Assembly (NCBI GenBank): GCA_013365365.1
Contig: JABVXU010000066.1
Coordinates: 124,001 to 188,000 of the forward strand
From: Cruorifilaria tuberocauda
Lineage: Eukaryota; Nematoda; Chromadorea; Rhabditida; Onchocercidae
Direction of reading: 5' to 3'
Length of the DNA stretch: 64,000 nt
Made by a program: the position numbers and the translations under genes. The notes under the pieces are model-generated. The model was not told the origin of the DNA. It did no database searches and saw nothing but the letters and a program-made list of their open reading frames with translations. Below, piece after piece: positions 1 to 16,308 of the stretch; position 1 is the first letter of the stretch; each line of letters opens with the position of its first letter.

Positions 1-3000
1 AAGCTGATATGCAAGTATCAAACTCTGATGGAGGAAGTTAACAAAGAATACGATCTTTTGGCTGAAATCATACTGCGGAAGGCTTTGGTGTGCTATTAAT
101 ATTTTATATTTTATCATAAGATAATGAAAGTGGCCTTTTGGGAGTTCATTAAAATTTGTATAGCAAAATTTTCATAAAGTTGTTTCTTCATAGAAAACTT
201 TGTCAAATATAAGTAGTTCTTGTGTCATGCTTTCAATTTCAAATGTTATCTCTGAAAATAACACTTTTTTGAGATGTAAGTATTTTAACAATCGTTCATA
301 ACTGCGGTTATGCCTTTGCACAGCTTTGGGTTCTATACATTTGAATTGCAGATTATCGGTGCAACTACAACTGGGGCTGCAAAAGTAAAACCATTTTTGA
401 ATCGTCTTGATTGTCCAATTGTGATAGTGGAGGAAGCAGCTGAAGTTCTGGAAGCACACGTTTTGACAAGCATCACAGATAAATGTCAGCATGCTATCTT
501 GATTGGAGATCATCAGCAGTTACGTCCAAACACCGGTATGAGAATCATGGAAATGAACTTTTGGTATATTTGTTAAGATTGAGACAGCTTTAGTAAATTT
601 ATTGAGATTAATAATTAGGATGTCAATGTGTGTGTATTTCATAAATAAATTGTTTGTTTTTCTATAGTCCACGGACCAATTCATACTTAATTTTTAGCTT
701 AGTTTTAATTTTTTGATTGTTTTTTATCTATATACGAAATTAGCGTAAATCACTTACTTCAGCCGTATTTGCTCTTGCTCGTGAATATAATTTGGATATA
801 TCTTTGTTTGAAAGAATGGTCAAAAATGATTTCCCATACGCAACACTGGAAAAGCAACATCGTATGGCTACCGTTATATCAAATACCATTATGCGAGAAT
901 TTTACCCATTTATAGAAAATGCTGACAATGTTTTGAGATATCCAAATGTTAATGGTGAGACCTTTTGAAATTATTTGAAGTATTAAAAATTATGACTATA
1001 GAATGTTTAAATGAAAGTATTTCTTAATATATCAATCTAATATGAAATAATAAGGCTCTAATGAACACATTTAATTGTCAAGTTCTTATATTCTTTGCAG
1101 GTTGTTCAAAAAATTTGTACTTTATCAACCACTGTCATGATGAAGACCTCATCTTTTCCACCTCGCATAAAAATTTATTTGAGGCTGATTTTATGGTCAA
1201 CTTATCTGCTTATTTTGTTCAGCAAGGCTATGATTATTCGCAGGTTTACTTTTTTGTTTTTTATTATCCGACAATGCTAAGAAACTTTTAGCTTCAGCTA
1301 CTGTATAGATATTTAATCAAAACTGGTCGTTTTTCCAGATTACTTTGTTGTGTGCGTACACAGCTCAGGCAAACTATGTCAGGACGCAAGTAATGTTGAA
1401 ATTCGACAGTGAAAGTTTTCCGTTGGTTGAAACTATTGATAATTATCAGGGCAACGAGAATGATATAATCATTCTGTCTCTTGTACGTTCAAAACCGAGT
1501 GATGGTGTCGGCTTTCTTGCAGTACGTTTGTAAATTTGTTCATTTGTTTAGAAATTCGCTGAAAGGAAAAAAAATCGGATTGGCTGGAAAATTATATTTT
1601 TATGTGAGTTCGAATAAAAAAGTATTGGAGGATCATTATTATTTAGGTTCCTAATCGTATGTGTGTGGCTTTGTCGCGCTCCAAACTTGGTCTTTATGTG
1701 ATAGGCAATATGGATTTCCTTAGTTCTAACTCACATCTCTGGAATCAGCTCTGTAAAGCTGTGGCAAATGCTAGTTGTATTGGTGACGGTTTTCCGGCAT
1801 TTTGTGCAAAACATAATGTTACACAGGTAATTTGAATTGGAAGTCCAGTTTATAAGCTGATTTAAATCTAGGTTTACCAGCTTTAAAGAAATTTTCCTTC
1901 AGATCATCTACAGCCCAGATGAATTCTGGGCTAAAACTCCCGAAGGCGGTTGTTATTATCCTTGTGATTTTGTACGATCTTGTGGTCACATTTGTGGTCG
2001 ACCTTGTCATCGGTATGGCCATTTTTAATTGTTTGTTTTCTGGTCAATTATTCTCATAACTGCAAATGATACACAGAATTTTATTTAATAACTATGTACA
2101 TGGAATCTTGAATTAACTGATGAAAGCAAAAAGGCGGGAAGTATAAAAAAAAGATTAGACCAGGAATCACGTATAGCGGAGAGTGGAACAAATAATAACA
2201 AAAATAAGTTTTAAGTGATGAAAATAACCAATTCAGAACAGATCCAGATCACAAGAGATCATGTATCCATTCTTGTCCAAAAACGTGCTCGACAGTCTTC
2301 CAACATCCTTGTACAAAATTATGTGGTGAAGTAAGATTCTTCAATATCTCTACGAAAGTAAAAATTTAATTATCTGTTGATTTTTATGTGTCGCTTACTT
2401 TCTGGGCACTAATTAATATAAAATACCTTAATAATTTTGAAATTTAAATATGAAACATCATTTGTGGTTGTCATGCGAGTTTCTTTGCATAAATGTATTC
2501 ACACTTTCCTTGGCGTAAATTCTGAATTATAAATCTATTGGCACGCTAGGCAAAGTTATCGAAATCTAATTTTAGGCGTGTGGTGCTTGTCAGTTTTTTG
2601 AGAACAAAACTTTCCCATGCGGTCATACAACTGGCATTGTTTGTCATCTATTTGAGCAAGCAGTGTGCCAACAGAAATGTCAGAAACAATTGCCATGTGG
2701 CTATAAATGTGTAAAAAAATGCAATGAACCTTGTAAATGTTTGCATGTGAGTCCATCATTTACTGATATCAATTTTCAATTTATTGATATGTTTTTAGAC
2801 TTTAAGTTATAAACTATTACTTTTTCGAGATAAATTTTTATATATGTCTTTCTGGATATTCGATTACATTATTATGGGAAAACTATGAGTTATCTCATAA
2901 CATTGGATTATTGAATTGACAATAATGTCTTTTTATTAAATTAACTATTATCCATAAAATACTCAAGTTTTGTGAACAATGAAAAATTTTTATAAAATCC

Positions 3001-6000
3001 AGATATAATAAGTCATTTTCGAATACCGACTTATAGCATCTGGATCTTACAAAGAGATGATTTGGCTCACAAACAATATTAATATGATGTTGATCGTCTG
3101 AAATATTTTTTAGGAGATCTTATTGGACTGTGGACATACGGCTACAGCTTCTTGTTCTAAAAAACAGAAAACGAAATGCATGGTGAAAATAGAGAAGACA
3201 TTTTCTACCTGTGGTCATCGCTCGACGGTACTATGCCACAATTACGAAAACGCGGGATGTCCTGAAAAGTGTGAGCGGATTCTGTCTTGTGGTCATAATT
3301 GTCAAATGCCATGTGGAAAGTGCACAATAGGTGAGTTGTTATTAAAAATTCATCAAGAGGTGTAGATCAAAAATTGGTTTGAGATGTCAAACTGAAAAAT
3401 AATGCTCTCGAAATGCCAAATGTTTTCACTTTCTGATTTATGCTTTCGGGAGCAATAAGCAATAAATTTTCTATTTTTTTAATCGTAGTTTTCACAACTA
3501 TCGTGGTATGAAGAAAGTATAACTAGAAATGTGGATATATATAAATCAAAAATTCATTCTCAGGAGGGTGTACTAATTGTACATCACTTTGCGGTAAACG
3601 ACTTCCTTGTGGCCACGATTGTTTGCGTATGTGTGGAACACCTTGCAGTCCCTGCATAGCTCCCTGTCCAAACCAGTGCGGACATTCATATTGCGGTCAA
3701 CAACATAATTTATCTATGGTTTGCAGTTGTCTTAATTTTTCTTTTAAAACTCGTCCCTAGCACTAGTTATTGAAGTATGGACATGATATTGTTTTTCTTT
3801 TATAAAAGGTTCATCATGATAATTTTACATCATTTTACTTTTATAATCATTTTACAGCTTTACTAAAGTCGAACTTCACTAGCGCATTGCAGGAACAAAA
3901 AGCTCGATGTGCTGATTTTTGCACCTTTTGTGTAGAGTGTTGTATGAATGGTTGTAAACATCAAAAATGTGAAATGCAATGCTGGCAAGTTTGTAGCATT
4001 GCTCCGTGTGTTTTTTCATGTGACAAAAAACTCGAATGTGGACATATCTGTCTTAGTCCATGTGGCGAAATTTGTCCAGGTGATCCCTCTTTAGCTGTAA
4101 TATTAAGAATGCAGATAGTACTGAATGTTTTGTTGTTTATTGTTTTTATTAAGTGATGCAAATATTTCATAACCATAAAATTTTTCACTTTATTAATCTA
4201 ATATTTTCTTTTAGACGAAAAAATACTTTTGCAGATGTTTGTGCCAAATGTGAGGGAATAAATGTTCCTATTTTGCAGTTTCAAGGGTGTAAATGTATTG
4301 TTAGTGTTGAGGTTTGTTCTGCTAATTATTTTAGAGAAAAATATTGTTGATTACAAGACTGAAAGTTTGGAATTTTTTTTTCATTCTCTTTTATATTGAT
4401 GTTTAAACATATCCAAACGCTATTTAAAGGAAGCAGATCTCCACATACAAGAGCAGAGATCAACAGATCAACAATATACATGTCCAAAATGTACTTGCAA
4501 ACTTTCTGTCAGTAGTTGCTTTCGATATGCAAGAGAATTGAAAGAACAGATTATCCGCAATGAAAGGGCATGTTTTATGGCTTGTATTTGGCTTATATTG
4601 GTCTGTTAACGTTCAGCATGATCGATCACCTTTTATCATTTGATTTTGCCTTTTGCTGTATTAAGATAGTATTACCTATTTTTGGCTTATTTAGTGTTTA
4701 ATTTTTTTTATTGGTAGTTTTTTTGTTGTTTTATTAGTGTTCCAGAATAATCGGCTATGCATTTTAATTTTTTAACTCTATTTGTTGTGATGTCTTTATT
4801 TGTTTTGTTTTTTATTCCATTTCAAAATGGCCTTCAAGTCTATAATACGTTTCTTTTTGATTATTGACGAAATTGTATTCATGTTTTTTTTCTGCCCGTA
4901 AGTAGTTTACAAAGATTTCATAGCTTTTATTTTAGATCAAATTCGCAGAATTGTTGACTAATGGGCTATTTATCAGTCTGCAGCATGATATTTTGAAGCA
5001 AGCTGAAAATAACTTGGTAAAAATCATGGGCGTGAAAGAAATGAAAAAAGTATGATAACTACAAACAGCTAATTTTTAAAAAAATCTTTTGGATATCATT
5101 TAATTATTGTGGTCCTTCATTTTATTACAATATTTTTTAGAACACTGCTGCAATAGAAGTAGGTGAAATATTGCGTCTGGTTATAACGAGGCTTAACACA
5201 GAGTGCTACAATTATATAGGCGCAGTAAAATGGCAGGTGATTATGGAGTAAGTTGAAACCTTTTGTGTATAATATGGGCAAATTTACTTGTTTATTCATG
5301 AATATTCAGTGTTTTTCAACATAATCCAGTGCTCTAAATTTTCAGCATGCTTTCTGATATGTGTCGATTAGCCATATATATTATTACCGAAAAGTTTAAT
5401 TCCATCTCAAAGAAGCGCTACATCAATTTGTATAAACTCTTCCGTGATTCTCTTGGAACAACAAATAACATTTTCTCGATATTGGTATCCATTTACTTCC
5501 ACTCATCAGTTAATCCGAAATCATTAGAATTATCTGCGAATGATTATTTATAATTAGACTACTATACCATTCTAATGCATATTCAAGGAAACGGATCTTC
5601 TCAATTTATCAGCGTTTGCGAAATTATTGAAAACGGAATCACCATCAATGCTAGAAATACCAATATCGAATGGGCTGCGAAAGATCTCCATCAAATATAT
5701 GGTATGTTACATATATTTTACAGTTTCCTTTGACTATGGCTTTAATTTATTTCTTTCCATCTGAAGTATTATTTCTGTGTTTAAATGACCTTTATCTGTG
5801 AAAAACAAGTTTTAGGATTATCATGAGATTAAATAAAAAAACAGCACTAGAAAAAATACAATACAACGTAGAAGGTGCTGAGAGAAATATAATGACTATG
5901 CTTGTTTCACGCTTGCTTGTAACATTTTTAGCTTGGACGCCTCGCAAATGATTTCATCAGAAAAGTAAAAGATTTGGATGTATGCCAGTTGAACGATTTG

Positions 6001-6652
6001 TTAGAAATGACGGTGAAGGCATTAAACCGGTCTAGTGATGCGGAACAGAAAAAAGCATCTAGTATGTTTCTCCCTTTTATTCTTTATTCAAAAATTTACT
6101 AGATTATGAAATAGAATATTAAAATTGTAAAGTTTAGCGAAAAGAATAGTTTGTAATCGATCACTTTTAAATAAACAAACTTATTTGCGCTGAATTATTT
6201 GCTTTATTTCTCATTTCAGTTCATATATATTTTCCTGGTCTTTTTCAGTTCAATTTGTGCAATATTATCGTAATTTGTATGAAGTTTTGAACATGGAACA
6301 TATGCTGGTCGCTGATTTGCAATGTATGAATTTTCCTTATTGAATTAAATTATGTTCGTGATCTCACATCTGTGAAACTCACTTATATTTTGTCTGGAAG
6401 GTTGTACGAAGTAAGTGTTGTAAAACTCATTCCAGCAAATTATATGTACAAGTTGATGCCTCAAATGCATAAAGGGTATATTTCTTTCGTTGTAAATTTT
6501 TTTTTTCTTCTCGTTATTCTATGCTTTAAATTAAAATCTGTTTGTACATGTATTCAGTTGTTATCATTTTTGTTTATCCCAACTTCAAATTATTCATGCT
6601 ATGTTTACGATAGGATTTTCTTGAATGAATTATGTGCAGGGATATGATTGAT
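1..6652 (+). CDS. ZNFX1-like SF1 helicase with NF-X1 zinc fingers (5' end outside window)
   Basis: A UPF1-like superfamily 1 RNA helicase followed by NF-X1-type zinc fingers. In C. elegans the ZNFX-1 family acts in germ granules in inheritance of small-RNA silencing; in mammals ZNFX1 is an antiviral sensor. The window opens inside the helicase. Exon 355-537 has the motif II variant VEEAAEVLEAHV and motif III LIGDHQQLRPN. The exon starting near 1341 has DNYQGNENDIIILSLVRS (motif V), and the exon starting at 1646 has NRMCVALSRSKLG (motif VI). Exons from about 1903 to 4310 carry repeated C-G-H and Cys-rich units (for example CGHICGRPCH and CGHDCLRMCG), which are the NF-X1 fingers. Exons from 4425 onward are helical and poorly conserved. 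No C-terminal HWxxC-type finger was found. The last exons (6240-6652) are uncertain; a stop at about 6474 is an alternative. One intron near 4568 may use a GC donor. Family assignment is firm; orthology to znfx-1 is inferred. Confidence 0.88.
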
Positions 6653-7459
6653 AGGAGTGATCCTCAATTGGTTCAATCTTTAATATTATTTTCTCTCACA
6701 GTAGTACATGGATGAAGTGAATTTACACCATAAAATTAATAATTGATGTGAGTTTGAGCAGAAGATATCCGAATTTGTTCCGGACTTTAAGAATTAAGAA
6801 GAAAAACTGCATTTCGGGAGCAAACAGCATAGATGGAATTAATTTATGAATAGCATTTTGATTCGATAATTATTCAAAAGTTTAATATCATTTTTTTCTG
6901 CTTGAACAGATTCACCTTTTAATATTCAATGAAATGTTGTTTGTTCTTAAAAAATTATTCACATATGTTGCTTTCTACTTTTACATGCCGATATGAATCA
7001 TAATAATACCTGAAAAGTGGCAAATTATTCAAACGTGTATTACATTGCCATAGACGAGATTCTATAGACAACGAATTCATGACCTCATGTTAACAACTAT
7101 AGACTGGAATGGACTACGTCACCGTAAAATAAGTTTGGAAAGCAGGACTTATTATAATACCTTTGAATAGGGCATTGCGAATCGGAGTTACGCTAATGAA
7201 CATCAATGAGATACCTTGTTGCACATCGGTTACGTTAGTAAGCGCACTGTCGTGAATTGCGTAGAAATATAGATGAGAGGTTTTTCTGAGTTGACGTAGT
7301 AAATACAAATCATTAGATTACGAAACATTTTTAAGGCTATTGAGATGATTTCAAGTGTATCATTAGTGTATCATTTTTGGATCATGTCTGTTTTTTATTC
7401 CATATATTGCTCGTTGTTACGTCAGAATAGAGAATTCTAGGGTTGTGATTTGCTCGACA
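6653..7459. other. Spacer between ZNFX1-like gene and SEC22
   Basis: About 800 bases of AT-rich DNA. It should hold the 3' UTR of the helicase gene and the promoter or trans-splice site of SEC22. A 64-codon open frame on the minus strand (7114-7308) has no family resemblance or splice context and looks random. Confidence 0.5.
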
Positions 7460-9121
7460 ATGGTTTTGTTAACGTTAATTGCACGTGTGAATGATGGTCT
7501 CATTCTCGCTACTTCAATTGAGGGCAGCGATGAGGTTCTTTATTTGAAATTTGATTCATTCCAGTTGTAGCTGAAATTTGAAACTATTGAGAAATCCTAT
7601 TAAAAAAAAGATTAAAAATTTTTTTGAAACGTCTCATCAGTCCTTAATTAAATCGTGGATGATATCAGTGAAAATATCATACTACGATTTCATACGATTA
7701 AAGAACATAAAGGCTAATATATAAATATAGGAGAATATTGTGATTTAAAAATGAAAAATTATGATTCAAACACTTATCATATTTCTGGTAAAAGTTGCTG
7801 TGTGATGATTAATCAGTGACAAACCAAATATTTTGAGTTGATAAATTAGATATTTTCAGCCGGACCACAATATGGTGAAATATACAAATCAAGCGAAGAT
7901 GCTTTTCCGAAGACTAAATGATAATAGTCCCACTATACACACTCTTGAAAGTGGACCTTATTATTTTCAGTTGGTTCTTTTCTTAGAGCTTCAACTCTTT
8001 TTATAAAAGTTTGACTGTCTTTACTGGTACATCAACCTTGAAGGAAGTTACTGATTGGTCCATCTTACACTGTTTGTAATTCCTGCGAACTTGAATGCTG
8101 AATCAGATTAGTATTTACTGATGCTATCTTACAGCTACGTGATCAAAAGACCAGTATGCTCATTATGTCTTTGTGATAAAAATTTTTCACGGAAATCTGC
8201 CTTTGCATACCTGGAAGATATCACCGATGAATTTCTTGGTCAATATGGCACTCGCATAGCATCTGTTACTAGACCATATCATTTTATCGAATTTGGTTGG
8301 TTTTCCCAGTTTAATCCAAATTTCTGTTATTTGCTGACCCTCATCTCGCGATTTAATTGCGTTTTTAATTAGTGATTGATGCAGGCATACATAGATTCCT
8401 TGAAAACCTTCCTTTCTAATAATCAAATCCTCCAGAAAGTCTAGTATCATCAAAAATTGTACTGCTTCTGCTTAAATTAACTCTGTATCTAATGCTATAT
8501 TACAGATCACTATATACAGCAGGCAAAAAGGAAGTATGCGGGCAGGAGTCGTCATGCAATATCTGCAGTGAGTAGTGAACTTCAAGATGTAACACGCATA
8601 ATGGTTTCAAATATTGAGGACGTAATTCATCGAGGGGAAGCATTAAATAGTAACTTTTTGCTACTATCTACATTTTTGTTTACAACGCTGTCAACAAGTG
8701 AGCGAATTACAGATATTTATTCGATATTGTCGTTTTGATTGTATTATTAAATAATGAATTAATAATTTTTTGTGCAGCAATAAGTGAATTGTTTTTTATT
8801 TGTTGAAATAAGTAAATTAGACATGATCCCGCAAGTTAAATTTAGTTTGACATATAATATCAATATTTCTGATGAATAAAATATTTTGAGTATTTGATTT
8901 GATGGAATATATTTTGAAAGATATCGGTTTGCTTCACACAAATTTATTACAAGTATTTTTTATCAGTTTTGGAGACAAGAGCAAATGACTTATCGGATAT
9001 CAGTAAGAAGTATCGAGAAGATGCCAGATTGCTTAATCGGAAAAGCACGCTATTCAAGGTGATTGTACTTGTTTGCTTTCTAGGTTTTCTCGGTTTTGTT
9101 GTCCGTTACTTATTTTGGTAA
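7460..9121 (+). CDS. SEC22: SEC22 vesicle-trafficking R-SNARE
   Basis: SEC22 is the longin-domain R-SNARE for ER-Golgi transport. Five exons give 214 residues, matching the 215 of vertebrate SEC22B: 7460-7534, 7860-7969, 8135-8295, 8506-8649 and 8967-9121. The start MVLLTLIARVNDGL is the family N-terminus. The second and third exons join as SGPYYFH-YVIKRPVC, matching the longin strand of SEC22B, and SAFAYLEDITDEF follows. The SNARE motif runs through SSELQDVTRIMVSNIEDV and RGEAL, with the zero-layer Arg in VIHRGEAL. The last exon ends in a single membrane anchor, VIVLVCFLGFLGFVVRYLFW, directly before the stop. All splice phases agree. No damage is visible. Confidence in identity is very high. 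Confidence 0.95.
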
Positions 9122-10321
9122 CTTGTTATCATCTTGTATTATTTATTTTTATAAAAATGTTATATGCTCATTTCCTTTATCTAATTCATTTTCTTTCGCT
9201 CATATTTGTTAAGTTATCCTTAACAGAAATGTTTACACGAAACCACATTTTATACGACCTTTCGCATGTGGGTTCCATCGAATTTCTCGGTAATTTGAAT
9301 AATAAAGAACTGAATTTACAAACCTTATATGTTATTCATTAATTAAAATCTTAGATTTTTCCGAACGAACTCTAATTTTTTAAGTTCGCTTGTTTTTTTT
9401 GATTCCTAATTCGTTTGAGCATTTGCAAGAGCAAAGAAGATAAAACTATGCAATTAACAATATTATATTTGTTATATCGGTAAGGTTACTTAGGTCTTGT
9501 GAGTTTCTTTGGGTGATTTATGGCAAAAGATGCTGGTTTCTCTCTTGTTTGTTTATTTCTCTTCCTTTCGCTTTCTGAAATGTGTTTTGGTAAGGATTGT
9601 TCATGTTTTAATTTTTGTTCATTTATTACGTGATAAATAGATAAACAGATGTTATAAATAGAAACGTTTATTTAATTTGATTTTATTTTACAAGTAGATT
9701 AAAATACTTTTTGCTAATGCCCATATACGTACAAATGCACACATTACTAATTTCTTTAATTTCTCTTTATCGATAAAAAAAATTTTGTTATATATATTAA
9801 ATATTCTCACATTAGCTTGATAACGCTATACATATAAAGATAAGGGGAACGAATAGTGGGTAATTTATTGCAACGATGCATGTGTTAACTTCTATTATAA
9901 AGTACAAATTTATTTCATGGGAACTTGTGCGAGAGAATAATGCAAGGTAATGTGCAAGAAATGAAAACCAGTAATATGAAGATGAAAATTTACGAACTAA
10001 TTATTAACCTAGTATAAAAGTTTTTACTTTGAACGACATAATTCTATTAGGATATTTAAATAATTCTAAATTACAAAATCAGAAGTTTCGAGTCAAAAAT
10101 CACAAATAGCAAAACTAGCTAATTTGAAATGAATGCTTTACAATCGAAAAGATTACTAAAGTAATTTCGAGTTCCATGAAATATGTTAATTCATATTTAC
10201 ACTATTTATGAGAATGAAAGCATATCGATTGATACATTACAGGACCAAATTCTCCTTGCTTGACACTATTACATCTTTTGTTCGTCTACGTGCGATTTAC
10301 GTACATGCGCATTGATCGATA
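9122..10321. other. Spacer between SEC22 and glutathione reductase
   Basis: AT-rich, with no open frame that resembles a protein. It should contain the SEC22 3' UTR and, on its right side, the promoter of the long glutathione reductase transcript. No clear core element was recognised. Confidence 0.5.
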
Positions 10322-14578
<4,257 letters not shown>

Positions 14579-15520
14579 CTGATGGATGAGTTCATAGATA
14601 ATTTAGTTAACATATCTAGCATTAATAGGTTTTAAGCAAGAGTTCGGACCTATTAAAAGTTTATAAATTGTTTATTTTTCTGGCACTAAATTCTTTTCTT
14701 TATGTATTAAAATTGTTTTATCCATATTTAATTTACCTGACGGATAAATTAGTAAACATTACTAAAATTATGTTGTTTAATTTGATTATCAGTTTATTAA
14801 TATTGGTTCTTTCCTGCAGAAGTAAAAGGATATATGACATTAAATATTGATAAATGACCTATTTTTAATTGTTGATGGTTTCCGAAGTGTACTGGAGAAT
14901 ATTGAATTGTTACCTAAGGGCCGTTGAGGTTGATGTAACGGATAATCGATCAGCGGATACTTTAGAATACAAAACATTTGATTGTCACTTTAACTAGCCG
15001 TATTGCTATTGTGCAGAAACTGTATTGTGATGAAGTCTCTCTCATTTTTTTAGAAGTTTTGTAAACCTTGCAATAGCTACGTTTTTGGAATTAAAAATAT
15101 GCCTACTGTCGAACTTTTATGTTTTTTACGTTTATAAAAAGTATTGAAATAATAAAATATTTTTACCAACGCTATCGATTGTGGAACATCTCATTTTACT
15201 ACCTGATAGAAAGTTGAAACGAACATGAAACACCTGTTTTACTTCCGGATGCTTAAATTTGGTCTCAAGCGATTCAAACGAAGGAAGCAAATAAGGATGT
15301 TTCAATCTCAAGGCATCTAAATCACTATTTGTATGCATGGATGCCATGCTTCAGTTTTTTTTTTAACATGATTCTGTCTAATTTTCTTGAGTCATTTATT
15401 AGGAAAATTTTAACGGTAACTAGCGCATCTTAGAAAAATCCCTTGAGCAATAATCAAAACCATAACGATAAAAATGAATAAATTTAAGAAACATCCATAC
15501 GCATATCAAGCGACAGATCG
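14579..15520. other. Convergent spacer between glutathione reductase and Sep15-like gene
   Basis: Holds the 3' UTRs of two genes that point at each other. It also contains an open frame on the minus strand at 15132-15347, described separately. Otherwise nothing was recognised. Confidence 0.4.
15132..15347 (-). CDS. Possible small ORF, unknown
   Basis: A 71-codon frame starting MASMHTNSDLDALRLKHPYL. Its first 38 residues read like protein (mixed charge, no low complexity) and end at a GT that could be a donor; the remainder looks intronic. It lies about 170 bases downstream of the Sep15-like gene on the same strand, a distance compatible with a nematode operon, but no TTTCAG acceptor precedes the ATG and no second exon was found. 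Could be chance. Confidence 0.2.
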   Translation of the reverse strand: MASMHTNSDLDALRLKHPYLLPSFESLETKFKHPEVKQVFHVRFNFLSGSKMRCSTIDSVGKNILLFQYFL

Positions 15521-16308
15521 CTAGCACTTCAGCCATGTATTCAGAAATTCCGTGATTGTGTCTGTATCCCATTTCTCGATATTCATAATTTTTTGAACCT
15601 CTCCTTGCGCATCCAATAACTTAATTGTTGGCAGTGTTCCTCGAACATGATGAACCTTCACACAATTTCCCCATTTCTTTACCATGTTGGACTTGACGAA
15701 TGCTGAAACAATTTACACTTTATATATTAGCCATATATCAAACATTTCGATCAATACATCCATTTCACATTAAAATATTATCAAAAGCCATTGTTCAAAA
15801 AGTTACTAAGCTACTTAATTAGCAAACTTGACCAACCTTCCGCCTGCGGAAATCGCCCTAAGTTACATTCGCAAATTTCGATATGAGCCAGTGGATATTT
15901 CTGAAATAGCATCTGGTTTAATCAACATTATTGTAAGGAATATCATTACATCAGCCTATATTCTTATTATTAGAGAAAAAAATGGCTTCATGGCTTTTAA
16001 TGGATGATTTCTCGTGTAAGAAAATTTGTTGTAGCGTTAATCAAATAAAATTTTTGTACTTCTTGTTTCTTTTCCAAGTAATCTTCCCTACAACATGCAT
16101 TACAGTCAGCAACAAGTTCATCAAGATGAAAATGCGGCAGTTCTGCACAACTTGAGCATTGAAGTATTTCACTATTGAATCCACGTTCCTGACAGACTTC
16201 GCGATTTAATTCACTGTAAACGAATTGAACCAAGACAATCTGCAATGAACTACTAATAATAAAGAAAATTAAAAGCCACAATATTTTTATAATTTCAGTT
16301 TGCAGCAA
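15521..16308 (-). CDS. SELENOF/Sep15-like ER thioredoxin-fold protein, Cys form (start exon unresolved)
   Basis: Homolog of the 15 kDa selenoprotein, an ER protein that partners UDP-glucose:glycoprotein glucosyltransferase in folding quality control. The first recognisable exon (about 16308-16060) has a hydrophobic signal segment followed by the Cys-rich UGGT-binding domain: CQERGFNSEILQCSSC, then DCNACCRED. The second exon (15900-15837) carries IEICECNLGRFPQAE. The third (15702-15521) has AFVKSNMVKKWGN, HHVRGTLPTIKLLD and EKWDTDTITEFLNTWLKC before the stop. Mammals have Cys-Gly-Sec at the active site; here it reads Cys-Glu-Cys, so no Sec codon is needed. No ATG lies in frame in the first exon. 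The true start is probably in an upstream exon; a candidate with ATG and a GTAAGC donor lies near 16763-16815, but its phase fit is not clean. Confidence 0.85.
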
